DNA of 64,000 nt from Sphingomonas hankookensis (GTDB lineage Bacteria > Pseudomonadota > Alphaproteobacteria > Sphingomonadales > Sphingomonadaceae), in NCBI RefSeq assembly GCF_028551275.1, contig NZ_CP117025.1, forward strand, positions 558,001-622,000, given 5' to 3'. Each line of letters opens with the position of its first letter. Position 1 is the stretch's first letter. The notes beneath the pieces were generated by a model that worked only from the letters and a program-made list of their open reading frames with translations, did no database searches and was not told where the DNA came from. Positions 15,579-24,190 of the stretch are shown here, in pieces. A program made the translations under genes and the position numbers.

Positions 15579-15645
15579 GGCCAGCCGCTGGCGCGCCGCG
15601 GCCAAGCTGCTAGAATGAGGCAACTTCGCGCAAGGAACCTACTCG

Positions 15646-16197
15646 ATGCGTCTCGCCCTGTTCGCCGCTGCCCTGACCCTGCCGTTCGCTGCCCCGCTGT
15701 CCGCCGCGCTGGCGCCCGGTGCTCGCGCGCCCGACTTCACGACCAAGGCCGCGATCGCCGGCAAGGCGTTCACGCTCAACCTGCGCTCGCAGCTGCGTAA
15801 AGGTCCGGTGGTGCTCTATTTCTTCCCGGCGGCGTTCACCGGCGGCTGCAATGCGGAGGCAAAGGCGTTCGCCGACGCGGTCGACGATTTCAAGGCGGCC
15901 GGCGCGACCGTCATCGGCATGTCGGCCGACGATATCGGCAAGCTGCAGGAATTTTCGAAGGCCCATTGCGCCGGCCGGTTCGCTGTCGCGAGCGCGGGGC
16001 CGCGCGTGATCCAGGGATTCGACGTGGCCCTCAACCGCCCGGCGGGTGCCGATGGCAAGCCGCGCACCATGACCACGCGCACCAGCTATGTCATTGACCG
16101 CGATGGCAAGATCGCCTTCGTCCATTCCGACATGAACCCGGCCGATCATGTCCGCTCGACTTTGGAGGCGGTGCGCGCGTTGGGCAGGCGCGGCTGA
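15646..16197 (+). CDS. Exported peroxiredoxin (AhpC/TSA family)
   Basis: A 183-residue thiol peroxidase with an N-terminal signal peptide (to about LSAALA), so it probably acts in the periplasm. The peroxidatic cysteine is Cys68 in AAFTGGCNAEA, a variant of the usual FTPVCTxE loop, and Cys108 in KAHCAG is a candidate resolving cysteine. VLYFFPAAFT and SYVIDRDGKIAFVHSD are typical thioredoxin-fold strands. The start is ATG at 15646. Reductant and substrate are not evident. It stands alone between pldA and the diguanylate cyclase. Confidence 0.85.
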   Translation: MRLALFAAALTLPFAAPLSAALAPGARAPDFTTKAAIAGKAFTLNLRSQLRKGPVVLYFFPAAFTGGCNAEAKAFADAVDDFKAAGATVIGMSADDIGKLQEFSKAHCAGRFAVASAGPRVIQGFDVALNRPAGADGKPRTMTTRTSYVIDRDGKIAFVHSDMNPADHVRSTLEAVRALGRRG

Positions 16198-16321
16198 GCC
16201 GCCCGCCGCAATCGTGGATTTAGGGTAAATTTCCGCGAAACCCGATTTTAGCAAAGGCGCGCTACGCCCATTCCGTACAATCCGGCACATCGGGTGCGGG
16301 GTGGGGGCAGAGGGGCCGGGC

Positions 16322-17404
16322 GTGTATCTGGAAAAAATCGGCGACGGTGGGGCATCGGCCGGACACGGTCTGATCCATGCCGTCCTCGCTTTTCTGGAGG
16401 ACCAGCGGCTCGATCCCACGCCGCTCAACTACAGCTTCGCCTACCGCGTCGTCAGCGAACCGGCGGGCGCGCTGGCGCTGGAGGTTGCGCGGCGGACCGA
16501 TGGCGGCATCCGCCTGACCGGCGGCGAGGTCGAACAGTTGGGCAATGCGATCGACGGGGCGGCGGATGTCGCCGCCGGGCGACCCAATGCTCCGCCCGTG
16601 ACGCCGACCGCTCCCGCGACCCCCGAACCGGACATCGCCGCCGCCGAAGCTTTGGTCACCGAAACGCTGCGCCAGGTCGCGGGCTTTGCGACGATGGTGT
16701 CGGAAATCCGCAGCGAAACGCAGGATTTCGGCCGCGACCTGGCCGCCAGCGCCGATGCGTTGCAACGCTCGACCCCCATCGCCAGCACCGATGCCGCCGT
16801 TGCCGAACTGGCACGGATCACCGCCGCGATGCGCGCGCGGGTCGAGATTGCCGAGGCGCGGCTGGAACAGGCGACGCGCGAGGCGAGCGACCTGCGCGAA
16901 CAACTGGCCGCCGCGCATGACGATGCGCGCCGCGACCCGCTGACCGACCTGCCCAATCGCCGCGCCTTCGAGGAAGCGGTCGAGGCTGCCCAGCATGGGC
17001 CGGTCCATATCGCGATGTGCGATGTCGATCATTTCAAGGCGATCAACGACCAGCACGGCCATCCGGTCGGCGACCGCGTGTTGCGCGCCATCGGGACGAC
17101 GCTGGCGCGCGAATGCCCCGGCCATCTGGTCGCGCGCTATGGCGGGGAGGAATTTGCCGTGCTGATCACCGGCATCGGCACCGGCGCGGCCCGGGCGCTC
17201 CTGGAAAAGGCGCGGATCGCGGTCGGCAAGCGCCGCTATCGCCTGCGCGAGAGCGATACGCTGGTCAACGGCATCACCCTGTCGGCCGGATTGGTCACGA
17301 TGACGCCGGGCGAAAGGCTGTTGTCGGCGATCGAGCGGGTCGATGCCCTCTTGTACGAGGCGAAGCGCCATGGCCGCAACCAATCGGTTGGCGAAAATGG
17401 CTGA
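16322..17404 (+). CDS. Diguanylate cyclase (GGDEF) with unassigned N-terminal domain
   Basis: Makes cyclic di-GMP from two GTP. The GGDEF domain begins at RRDPLTDLPNRRAFEE (~203-218) and carries the active-site GGEEF at 274-278. No RxxD inhibitory site precedes it. The first ~100 residues (NYSFAYRVVSEPAGALALEV) form an unassigned domain, followed by a Pro-rich linker and a helical coiled-coil segment (~160-203). No membrane segments are seen, so it is cytosolic. GTG at 16322 has GAGGGGCC just upstream; GTG at 16301 is the alternative. It precedes the sigma-54 promoter region by ~80 bases. Confidence 0.88.
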   Translation: MYLEKIGDGGASAGHGLIHAVLAFLEDQRLDPTPLNYSFAYRVVSEPAGALALEVARRTDGGIRLTGGEVEQLGNAIDGAADVAAGRPNAPPVTPTAPATPEPDIAAAEALVTETLRQVAGFATMVSEIRSETQDFGRDLAASADALQRSTPIASTDAAVAELARITAAMRARVEIAEARLEQATREASDLREQLAAAHDDARRDPLTDLPNRRAFEEAVEAAQHGPVHIAMCDVDHFKAINDQHGHPVGDRVLRAIGTTLARECPGHLVARYGGEEFAVLITGIGTGAARALLEKARIAVGKRRYRLRESDTLVNGITLSAGLVTMTPGERLLSAIERVDALLYEAKRHGRNQSVGENG

Positions 17405-17416
17405 TAAATGGGGTAA

Positions 17417-17470
17417 TGCACCGGCAAGAATTGCCAACACCGTGCACTTTGTAAAAACTATTGTTACAAA
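17417..17470. promoter_or_regulatory. Cluster of inverted repeats upstream of the sigma-54 promoter
   Basis: GGCAAGAATTGCC (17423-17435) is a perfect 5-base inverted repeat around GAA. It is flanked by TGCAC (17417-17421) and GTGCA (17442-17446). TTTGTAA (17448-17454) and TTACAAA (17464-17470) form a second, 7-base inverted repeat. Both lie 16-70 bases upstream of the -24 element, where an enhancer-binding activator or another regulator could bind. The regulator is unknown. Confidence 0.45.
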
Positions 17471-17485
17471 TCAATAACATATTAA

Positions 17486-17502
17486 TTGGCACGCCCCCTG
17501 CA
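17486..17502 (+). promoter_or_regulatory. Near-consensus sigma-54 (-24/-12) promoter
   Basis: The site TTGGCACGCCCCCTGCA matches the sigma-54 consensus TTGGCACG-N4-TTGCA at every defined base except one (C for T at the start of the -12 block). GG (17488-17489) and GC (17500-17501) are exactly ten bases apart, as required. Transcription should start near 17513, 44 bases before the ATG of a 35-residue peptide. It is in AT-rich non-coding DNA, which makes a chance match less likely. Confidence 0.7.
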
Positions 17503-17556
17503 ATGCAATGTGCATAGCCGGCGAGATGGCTCGCACGGCACCAGGGAGTAGCCACC

Positions 17557-17664
17557 ATGATCCGTACCGAAACCCTTCGCCAGCACGTCGCCGCCCTGTT
17601 CGGTGCGCTGCTCGTCTCCACGCTGTTGCTGTCGGTCGCCGCGCCGGTCGTGCCGATCGCCTGA
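17557..17664 (+). CDS. 35-residue single-span membrane peptide
   Basis: A very short gene with a good ribosome binding site (GGGAG, nine bases before ATG). The peptide starts with a charged/polar MIRTETLRQH, then one hydrophobic stretch of about 20 residues (AALFGALLVSTLLLSVAAP) and ends VVPIA. That is the form of a small inner-membrane peptide or an uncleaved signal-like anchor. I do not recognise a function. It is the only gene downstream of a strong sigma-54 promoter match, and its stop is two bases from the convergent FAD-dependent gene. The promoter and ribosome binding site are the main support. Confidence 0.6.
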   Translation: MIRTETLRQHVAALFGALLVSTLLLSVAAPVVPIA

Positions 17665-17666
17665 CC

Positions 17667-19295
17667 TCAGCCTTTGGCGATCATGGCGCGGGCGACCGCT
17701 TCGGCGACCTTGATCCCGTCCACCGCCGCCGACAGGATGCCGCCGGCATAGCCGGCGCCTTCGCCCGCCGGAAACAGGTTGGCGGTGTTGATGCTCTGGA
17801 AATCCTCCCCCCGCGTGATCCGCACCGGGGACGAGGTGCGGGTTTCGACCCCGGTCATAACCGCATCGGGATGGTCGTAGCCCGGAATCGTCCGCCCGAA
17901 CGCGACCAGTGCCTCGCGCATCGCGGTGATCGCGAATTCGGGCAGGCATTCGGACAGGTCGGTCAGTGTCACCCCAGGCCGGTAGGAGGGCAGCACGCTG
18001 CGCAGCGCGGTCGATGGCCGCCCGGCCAAAAAATCACCGATCAGCTGCGCCGGCGCACGATAATCGCCGCCGCCCGCGGCATAGGCGCGTTCCTCCAGCT
18101 GCCGCTGGAACGCGATTCCCGCCAGCGGGTGCCCCGGATAGTCGCGCGCCGGATCGATGCCGACGACGATGCCGGAATTGGCGTTGCGTTCGTTGCGCGA
18201 ATATTGGCTCATGCCGTTGGTCGCGACCCGGCCCGGTTCGGACGTCGCCGCCACCACCGTGCCGCCCGGACACATGCAGAAGCTGTAGACGGTGCGCTGG
18301 TTGGCGCAATGGTGCGACAGCGTATAGGCCGCCGCGCCCAGGTCGGGATGGCCGGCGCACGCCCCGAAGCGGGCCTGGTCGATCCAGCTTTGCGGATGCT
18401 CGATACGTACGCCGATCGAAAACGGCTTGGGTTCGAGGAAGACCCCGCGATCGTGCAGCATGTGGAACGTGTCGCGCGCGCTGTGCCCCAGCGCCAGCAC
18501 CACCGGACCGTCCGCCGCCAGCGTCTCGCCGGTCGACAGCTTCAGCCCCGTCAGCCGTCGGGTGCCGTCCGGGCGTTCCTCCAGTTCGATATCGTCGACC
18601 CGGTGCGAGAAGCGATATTCCCCGCCCAGTTCCTCGACGGTCGCGCGCATCGATTCGACCATGGTGACGAGGCGGAAGGTGCCGATATGCGGATGCGCCT
18701 CGGTCAGGATTTCCTCCGGCGCGCCGGCCTTCACGAATTCGGTCAGCACCTTGCGGCCCAGATGGCGCGGGTCCTTGATCTGGCTCCACAATTTGCCGTC
18801 GGAAAAGGTGCCGGCGCCGCCCTCGCCGAACTGCACGTTCGATTCGGGGTTCAGCTCGCTCCGCCGCCACAGGCCCCAGGTATCCTGCGTCCGCTGGCGC
18901 ACAACCTTGCCGCGTTCGAGGATGATCGGGCGGAACCCCATCTGCGCCAGGATCAGCCCGGCGAACAATCCGCACGGCCCCGCGCCGACGACGATCGGGC
19001 GCGGCCCGGCATAATCGGCGGGCATCTTGGTCACGAAACGATAGCCGGTATCGGGCGTCGTGGCGACATTGCGGTCGCGCTTGGTGCGGTTGAGCACCTG
19101 GCCTTCGTTCCTGACCGTCACGTCGACCGAATAGACGAGCTGGATATCATCCTTGTCGCGCGCATCATGCGCCCGGCGCGCAATGGTGTAGCGAACGAGG
19201 TCGCGCGGCGTAATGCGCAACCGCTCCCGGATCGCGGCGGCCAGTGCCTCTTCGGGATGGTTGAGCGGTAGTTTCAATTCGGTGATGCGCAGCAT
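17667..19295 (-). CDS. FAD-dependent dehydrogenase of unknown substrate (COG2509-type)
   Basis: A 542-residue cytosolic flavoprotein. An N-terminal ~95-residue region precedes the dinucleotide-binding motif PIVVGAGPCGLFAGLIL near residue 98, followed by the ERGKVVRQRTQDTW block and GEGGAGTFSDGKL, typical of the uncharacterised dehydrogenases near HI0933/COG2509. A second FAD block NLFPAGEGAGYAGGI lies near the C-terminus, and a cysteine pair CMCPGG in the middle. ATG at 19295 fits the family. It overlaps nothing and has no obvious pathway neighbour. The reaction is unknown. Confidence 0.85.
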   Translation of the reverse strand: MLRITELKLPLNHPEEALAAAIRERLRITPRDLVRYTIARRAHDARDKDDIQLVYSVDVTVRNEGQVLNRTKRDRNVATTPDTGYRFVTKMPADYAGPRPIVVGAGPCGLFAGLILAQMGFRPIILERGKVVRQRTQDTWGLWRRSELNPESNVQFGEGGAGTFSDGKLWSQIKDPRHLGRKVLTEFVKAGAPEEILTEAHPHIGTFRLVTMVESMRATVEELGGEYRFSHRVDDIELEERPDGTRRLTGLKLSTGETLAADGPVVLALGHSARDTFHMLHDRGVFLEPKPFSIGVRIEHPQSWIDQARFGACAGHPDLGAAAYTLSHHCANQRTVYSFCMCPGGTVVAATSEPGRVATNGMSQYSRNERNANSGIVVGIDPARDYPGHPLAGIAFQRQLEERAYAAGGGDYRAPAQLIGDFLAGRPSTALRSVLPSYRPGVTLTDLSECLPEFAITAMREALVAFGRTIPGYDHPDAVMTGVETRTSSPVRITRGEDFQSINTANLFPAGEGAGYAGGILSAAVDGIKVAEAVARAMIAKG

Positions 19296-19373
19296 CGGGC
19301 CATTTAGCGTGGGCCGCCGCACATCGCCATGGCCGCGATTGTCCGCGGCCGTCGATCGCGATAGCGAGGGGGC

Positions 19374-21782
19374 ATGATCGGAACGTTGCTCCGCTGCCTC
19401 CTGTCGCTGCTGCTGGCGGCGGCGAGTGTGCCCGCGCTGGCCCAGACCGTGGCCGCCCCCGACTATGGCAGCATGCTCGACCGTGCGGCCGACGAACTGG
19501 GCCGGGTCGACGGCGCGCTCGATACCCGGTTGGAACGCAGCGACCGCGACGAATTGCGCGCCCGGGCACAGGCGGTGCGGGCGAGCACGCTCGACACCGC
19601 GCAACAGCTGACCGGCGACATGGCACGGATCGAGGCGCGGCTGGCGCAGCTGGGTCCGGCATCGTCGGGCGAGGACCCTGCGATCCGCGACGAGCGTGCG
19701 GCACTCACCCGACAACGCACGACGATCGATTCGGCGACGAAGCGCGCGAAACTGCTGTCGGTGGAGGCGCAGCAGCTGATCGACGAGATTCAGGAAGGGC
19801 AGGCGGCGGAGCTGAACCAGAAGCTGTTCGGGCGCGGTGCATCGCCGCTGACGCCGGCATTCTGGAGCGCGATCCTGCGGTCGATGCCGCGCGACCTGCA
19901 CCGGATCGAACGCTTCGTCGCGGCCGAGGTCGCGACGATCCGCGCCGCGCCCTGGGCACAGGCTTGGCCGGCGCTGCTGGGTTTCGCCATCGCGATCCTG
20001 TTGCTGGGCCCTGCGCGGCTGGCGGCGGCACGGGTCGGGCAGCGCCTGCTGATCGAGGGTGCACCGGGGCGGCGGGTGCGGCGGTCGGCCAATGCGCTCG
20101 GCCGTATCCTCGTCGGCACGCTCGCGCCGCTGCTGGCCGCCGCCGCGCTGCTGACCGGTGCGCGCTGGGCGGGGCTGGTCGCGTCGCGCTGGGACCCGAT
20201 GCTCGATCAATGGCTGGTGGCGATCGGCTTTGCGGCCTTTTCCAGCGCGGTGCTGGGCGCGACGTTGATGCGGCGCAGCCCCAGCTGGCGGATCGCGCCG
20301 GTCAGCGATGCGGTGGCGACGCGGTTCCGGCCCTATTCCTTCGTGCTGGCGGGGTTGGCCGGCTGTGTGATCGCGCTCGATGCCGCGGACACCGCGATCG
20401 GCACCAGTCCGGCGATCCGCATAGCGACCCATTCGCTGCTGGCGCTGGCGCATATCCTGCTGATCGCCGGCAGCCTGTTCACGCTGGGCCGGATGCGGGC
20501 CGAGGCGAACGCGGCGGAGGAGGGCGCCGCCGACGCCCCGGCGCATACCGGGCTGGCGGCGATGCAGCTGTTCGCGTGGAGCATCGCCGGGGTGGCGTTG
20601 CTGGCGCTGGCGGCGGGCTATGTCGGGTTCAGCCTGTTCGTGGGGCAGATGGCGGCATGGACGCTGGTGCTGGGCGCGGCGGTCTATCTGGTGCTCGCCG
20701 CGACCGACGATGTCGCGACATCGGTGTTCGAACGGGGCAGCCGGCTGGGCGCCGCGCTGACCCGGGGCCTCGGCCTGCGCGGCGGGACGGTCGACCAGTT
20801 CGGGGTGCTGCTCTCGGGCGTGCTGCGGGTGTTGATCGCGGTCGTCGCCGTCGCCCTGTGGCTGTTGCCGTTCGGCGGCAGCGGCGTGTCCGACGCGCTG
20901 ACCCGGCTGGGCGACCTTGCGCGCGGGGTGCAGATCGGCGGTGTCACCATCTCGCCCGGTGCGATCCTGCGCAGCATCGTCGTGCTGGCGATCGGGCTGG
21001 CGCTGGTGCGCGGCTTCATGCGCTGGCTGGAGGGGCGCTACCTGCCCGCCACCGACCTGGATGGCAGCGGGCGCAATTCGGTCAGCCTCGTCGCGCGCTA
21101 TGTCGGTATCGCGCTGGCCGTGATCTGGGCGCTGGCGTCGCTGGGCATCGGGGTGGAGCGGATCGCGCTGCTGCTCTCCGCGCTGTCGGTCGGCATCGGG
21201 TTCGGGTTGCAGGCGATTACCCAGAATTTCGTCTCCGGGCTGATCCTGCTCGCAGAACGCCCGATCAAGATCGGCGACCTGATCCGGGTCGGCACCGACG
21301 AGGGCGATGTGAAGCGGATCAGCGTGCGATCGACCGAGATCACGCTCGCCGATCATTCGACGCTGATCGTGCCCAATTCCGAACTCATCACCAAATCGGT
21401 GCTGAACAAGACGCTGGCCAGCCCCTTGGGGCGCATCCAGATCCAGTTCTCGGTTCCGATCAACGCCGATGCGGCGGCGGTGCAGCAGCTGGTGCTGGAT
21501 GCGTTTGCACGCGAAGAGGCGGTGCTGGACGACCCCGCGCCCAGTGCGTTCATCGACGCGATCGTCAACGATCGCATCGCGTTCAACTGTTTCGCGCATG
21601 TCGAATCGCCGCGCGCCGCCTACCGCGCGCGCAGCAACATCCTGCTCGAACTGCTCACCCGTTTCCGGGCGGAGGGGATCGAGATGGGCACGGTGCCGCA
21701 GCGCCTGGAACTGGTGACGATGCCCGGCGACCCGGTTCCCCCCTTGCCAGTCGATCCCGCCGGCGGCACGGCACGCGCATGA
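19374..21782 (+). CDS. MscS-type mechanosensitive channel with N-terminal DUF3772 domain
   Basis: An 802-residue inner-membrane channel protein thought to release solutes on hypo-osmotic shock. A signal peptide (1-24, ending PALAQ) leads to a periplasmic DUF3772 helical domain (~30-185). About ten membrane segments follow. The pore helix and MscS beta domain are at ~600-680 (LSVGIGFGLQAITQNFVSGLILLAERPIKIGD) and the cytosolic vestibule continues to ~780. ATG at 19374 begins the signal. Its TGA overlaps the ATG of the hydrolase gene by two bases. A second, shorter MscS homologue is at 38415. Confidence 0.9.
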   Translation: MIGTLLRCLLSLLLAAASVPALAQTVAAPDYGSMLDRAADELGRVDGALDTRLERSDRDELRARAQAVRASTLDTAQQLTGDMARIEARLAQLGPASSGEDPAIRDERAALTRQRTTIDSATKRAKLLSVEAQQLIDEIQEGQAAELNQKLFGRGASPLTPAFWSAILRSMPRDLHRIERFVAAEVATIRAAPWAQAWPALLGFAIAILLLGPARLAAARVGQRLLIEGAPGRRVRRSANALGRILVGTLAPLLAAAALLTGARWAGLVASRWDPMLDQWLVAIGFAAFSSAVLGATLMRRSPSWRIAPVSDAVATRFRPYSFVLAGLAGCVIALDAADTAIGTSPAIRIATHSLLALAHILLIAGSLFTLGRMRAEANAAEEGAADAPAHTGLAAMQLFAWSIAGVALLALAAGYVGFSLFVGQMAAWTLVLGAAVYLVLAATDDVATSVFERGSRLGAALTRGLGLRGGTVDQFGVLLSGVLRVLIAVVAVALWLLPFGGSGVSDALTRLGDLARGVQIGGVTISPGAILRSIVVLAIGLALVRGFMRWLEGRYLPATDLDGSGRNSVSLVARYVGIALAVIWALASLGIGVERIALLLSALSVGIGFGLQAITQNFVSGLILLAERPIKIGDLIRVGTDEGDVKRISVRSTEITLADHSTLIVPNSELITKSVLNKTLASPLGRIQIQFSVPINADAAAVQQLVLDAFAREEAVLDDPAPSAFIDAIVNDRIAFNCFAHVESPRAAYRARSNILLELLTRFRAEGIEMGTVPQRLELVTMPGDPVPPLPVDPAGGTARA

Positions 21783-22531
21783 TCCTGCTCAGCGACGAAT
21801 TTGCCGACCTGCCCTGCGCGACAGGCGGCGTGATGCGTACCCATGTCTTTCGTCCGGTGGGCGAGGGGCGGTTTCCCGGCGTAGTGCTCTATTCCGAAAT
21901 CTATCAGGTGACCGCACCGATCCGCCGGCTGGCGGCGTTCATCGCGGGGCACGGCTATGTCGTCGCGGTGCCGGAAGTGTATCACGAATATGAAGCGCCC
22001 GGCACGGTGCTGGCCTATGACCAGCCGGGCACCGATCGCGGCAACGACCTGAAATTCACCAAGCCGGTCGCAGGGTTCGACGCCGATGCGACGCTGGTGA
22101 TCGACTGGTTGACGCAGCATCCCGCCTGCTCGGGACGGATCGGCGTCGCGGGCGTGTGCCTTGGCGGGCACCTGGCCTATCGCGCCGCGCTCGATTCGAG
22201 GGTGCTGGCGGCGGCCTGTTTCTACCCGACCGATATCCATTCGGGGACGCTGGGCGAAGGGCGCTCAGACGACAGCCTTTCGCGGATCGGTGAGATCGGC
22301 GCGGAGATGCTGTTCGTGTGGGGGCGGCAGGACCCGCATGTGCCCTATGCCGGAAGGCAGGCGATCCGCGACGCGCTGGAGGCGGCGGGGACGCGGTACG
22401 AATGGCATGAGGTGAATGCACAGCATGCCTTCCTGCGCGACGAGGGGCCGCGCTATGATCCGGCGCTGTTCGTGAGCACGACGGGGTGGATGCTGGCATT
22501 GTTCGCGCGGGTGCTGGGCGGGCGGGTTTGA
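21779..22531 (+). CDS. Dienelactone hydrolase family protein
   Basis: A 250-residue cytosolic alpha/beta hydrolase. The nucleophile elbow is GVCLGG with Cys as nucleophile, as in true dienelactone hydrolases, and AQHAF near residue 219 supplies the His. FVWGRQDPHVP carries the Asp. Native substrate is unknown; the family opens lactones or cleaves small esters. It overlaps the upstream channel gene (ATGA), so the two are probably co-translated, although no functional link is known. A type D repeat follows the gene. Confidence 0.85.
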   Translation: MILLSDEFADLPCATGGVMRTHVFRPVGEGRFPGVVLYSEIYQVTAPIRRLAAFIAGHGYVVAVPEVYHEYEAPGTVLAYDQPGTDRGNDLKFTKPVAGFDADATLVIDWLTQHPACSGRIGVAGVCLGGHLAYRAALDSRVLAAACFYPTDIHSGTLGEGRSDDSLSRIGEIGAEMLFVWGRQDPHVPYAGRQAIRDALEAAGTRYEWHEVNAQHAFLRDEGPRYDPALFVSTTGWMLALFARVLGGRV

Positions 22532-22551
22532 GGTACAACCAAACCACTCCC

Positions 22552-22671
22552 GTTTGCTTCGAGCGCAGGTTCGAGCCTGTCGAGAACCGAAGTCGAGAAG
22601 GGCGTGCCCAAAGCGGCCGGGTTCTCGACGGACGCTTCTCGACAAGCTCGAAGCTGCTCGAACCGAACGGG
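22552..22671. repeat. 120-base interspersed repeat (type D, copy 1)
   Basis: Nearly identical, in the same orientation, to 56988-57106. It begins GTTTGCTTCGAGCGCAGG and ends CTGCTCGAACCGAACGGG. Internal inverted segments (GCTTCGAGC / GCTCGAAGC; TGTCGAGAACC / GGTTCTCGACG) allow a long hairpin. It lies between convergent genes and does not code. Confidence 0.85.
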
Positions 22672-22680
22672 TGGGTGCAG

Positions 22681-23103
22681 CTACCCGACCTTCCCGATCC
22701 CCAACCGCGGAATCTCGATCTTCGGGCAACGATCCATCACCACCTGCAACCCCGCAGCTTCCGCCCGCGCAGCGGCTTCCGCATTGACCACCCCCAGTTG
22801 CATCCACACCGCCTTCGCGCCCGCCGCGATCGCCGCGTCGACTGCCTCACCCGCGGCGGCCGAATTGCGGAAGATGTCGACGATGTCGATCGACTCGCCG
22901 ATCTGGTCGAGGTCGCGGAACACGAACTCGCCGTGCAGATGCTCGCCGGTGATCTGCGGATTGACCGGGATCACGCGGTAGCCGCGCTGCTGGAGATAGG
23001 CCATCACGCCATAGGATGCCCGGTCGGGCCGGTCCGACGCACCGACCAGCGCGATGGTCCGCGCCTCGGTGAGCAGGGTGCGGATGCCATCGTCGTCGAG
23101 CAT
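22681..23103 (-). CDS. CoA-binding domain protein (YccU-like)
   Basis: A 140-residue single-domain Rossmann protein of the CoA_binding_2 family. The nucleotide-binding GASDRPDRASYGVM block is at ~21-34, RVIPVNPQI at ~43-51 and VWMQLGVVN at ~99-107, as in YccU-type proteins. Such proteins bind CoA or acyl-CoA; the cellular role is unknown. Its ATG lies one base after the stop of the Mrp gene on the same strand, so the two form an operon with mrp first. Confidence 0.85.
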   Translation of the reverse strand: MLDDDGIRTLLTEARTIALVGASDRPDRASYGVMAYLQQRGYRVIPVNPQITGEHLHGEFVFRDLDQIGESIDIVDIFRNSAAAGEAVDAAIAAGAKAVWMQLGVVNAEAAARAEAAGLQVVMDRCPKIEIPRLGIGKVG

Positions 23104-23104
23104 G

Positions 23105-24076
23105 TCAGTTCCTCTGCAGCCAGTCGCCGACCTTGGCGGCTATCGACAGGAACGGCTCTGCTTCCGCCCCGTTCCCGGCGGCCGGCGGCGTTCCGGCGTC
23201 CGACGCGGTGCGGATGTCGATCGTCAGCGGAATGCGCCCGAGGAACGGGATGCTAAGCGTCTCGGCCTTCGCCTCCGCCCCGCCGGTCCCGAACGGATCG
23301 GACAGCCCCCCGCAATGCGGACAGCAATAGCCGGCCATATTCTCCACCAGCCCGATGATCGGCACCCCGGCCTTGGTGAACAGGTCGATCGCGCGCGTCG
23401 CGTCGATCAGCGCCAGGTCCTGCGGCGTCGACACGATCACCGCGCCGGCCGGCTTGTGCTTCTGGATCATGGTCAGCTGCACGTCGCCGGTGCCCGGCGG
23501 CATGTCGACGACCAGCGTGTCGACCATCTCCCAATGGGCGTCGACCAACTGGGTCAGCGCGCCCGCCGCCATCGGTCCGCGCCACGCGATCGCCTGGCCC
23601 CCCGGGACCAGCTGCCCCATCGACAAGAGCGGCACGCCGACCCCGGTCGCGACCGGGACCAGCTTCTTGTCATGCGCCTCGGCCTTGATTCCTTCGACGC
23701 CCAGCAGGCGCGGCTGCGACGGGCCGTAGATGTCGGCATCGACCATTCCGACCTTCCGGCCGCTGCGCGCCAGCGCGATGGCGAGGTTGGCCGACAGCGT
23801 CGATTTGCCGACCCCGCCCTTGCCACTGGCGACGGCAATGATCCGCTGCTGCACCCGTTCGCTGGTCTGCGCCACGCGCACGCTGGCGATGCCGGGCGCG
23901 GTCGAGGCCGCCGCCTTCACATCGGCCTCCAGCGCGTCGCGCGCCGCCGGGGGCAGGCCGGTGACGTCGAGGATGATGCTCGCCGAATCGCCGGTCACGC
24001 GGACCGTGGCGCGTCCGGCCGCGATGGGGCCAAGCAGCGCGTCGAGCGCGGCGGCGGGGTTCGATGCGGAAGCCAT
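23105..24076 (-). CDS. apbC: Mrp/NBP35-type Fe-S cluster carrier ATPase
   Basis: P-loop scaffold or carrier that delivers Fe-S clusters to apoproteins. The 323-residue protein has an N-terminal MIP18-like (DUF59) domain (~5-70), then the deviant Walker A SGKGGVGKST (84-93), VDADIYGPSQPRLL and DMPPGTGDVQLT. A CxxC cluster-binding pair is in GYCCPHCGG near residue 250. ATG at 24076 gives the usual start. It is divergent from hflK across 114 bases and co-transcribed with the CoA-binding gene. Confidence 0.92.
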   Translation of the reverse strand: MASASNPAAALDALLGPIAAGRATVRVTGDSASIILDVTGLPPAARDALEADVKAAASTAPGIASVRVAQTSERVQQRIIAVASGKGGVGKSTLSANLAIALARSGRKVGMVDADIYGPSQPRLLGVEGIKAEAHDKKLVPVATGVGVPLLSMGQLVPGGQAIAWRGPMAAGALTQLVDAHWEMVDTLVVDMPPGTGDVQLTMIQKHKPAGAVIVSTPQDLALIDATRAIDLFTKAGVPIIGLVENMAGYCCPHCGGLSDPFGTGGAEAKAETLSIPFLGRIPLTIDIRTASDAGTPPAAGNGAEAEPFLSIAAKVGDWLQRN

Positions 24077-24190
24077 GGCGGCGATGTAGCGTTCGAACGG
24101 CGCGTTACCACTGTAAAACGCAAGGCGGCCCCCTATAAAGGATGGATGCGATGGATCATGGGGCGGCGCGCACGCGCGCAAGTGCTGGGG

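Noticed and set aside
17448..17470. The TTTGTAA/TTACAAA inverted repeat as the terminator of the diguanylate cyclase gene
   Set aside because: The stem is AT-rich and short, with no T-tract after it; a regulatory site for the downstream promoter is more plausible.
19296..21599. A minus-strand open frame continuous with the FAD-dependent dehydrogenase, suggesting a 1310-residue fusion
   Set aside because: The upstream part is antisense to the DUF3772 channel and low in complexity; the dehydrogenase family begins at the ATG at 19295.
22532..22680. Small open frames inside the type D repeat (also at 56963-57123)
   Set aside because: The same frames recur in both repeat copies with Arg/Ser-rich products and no ribosome binding sites, so they come from the repeat itself.
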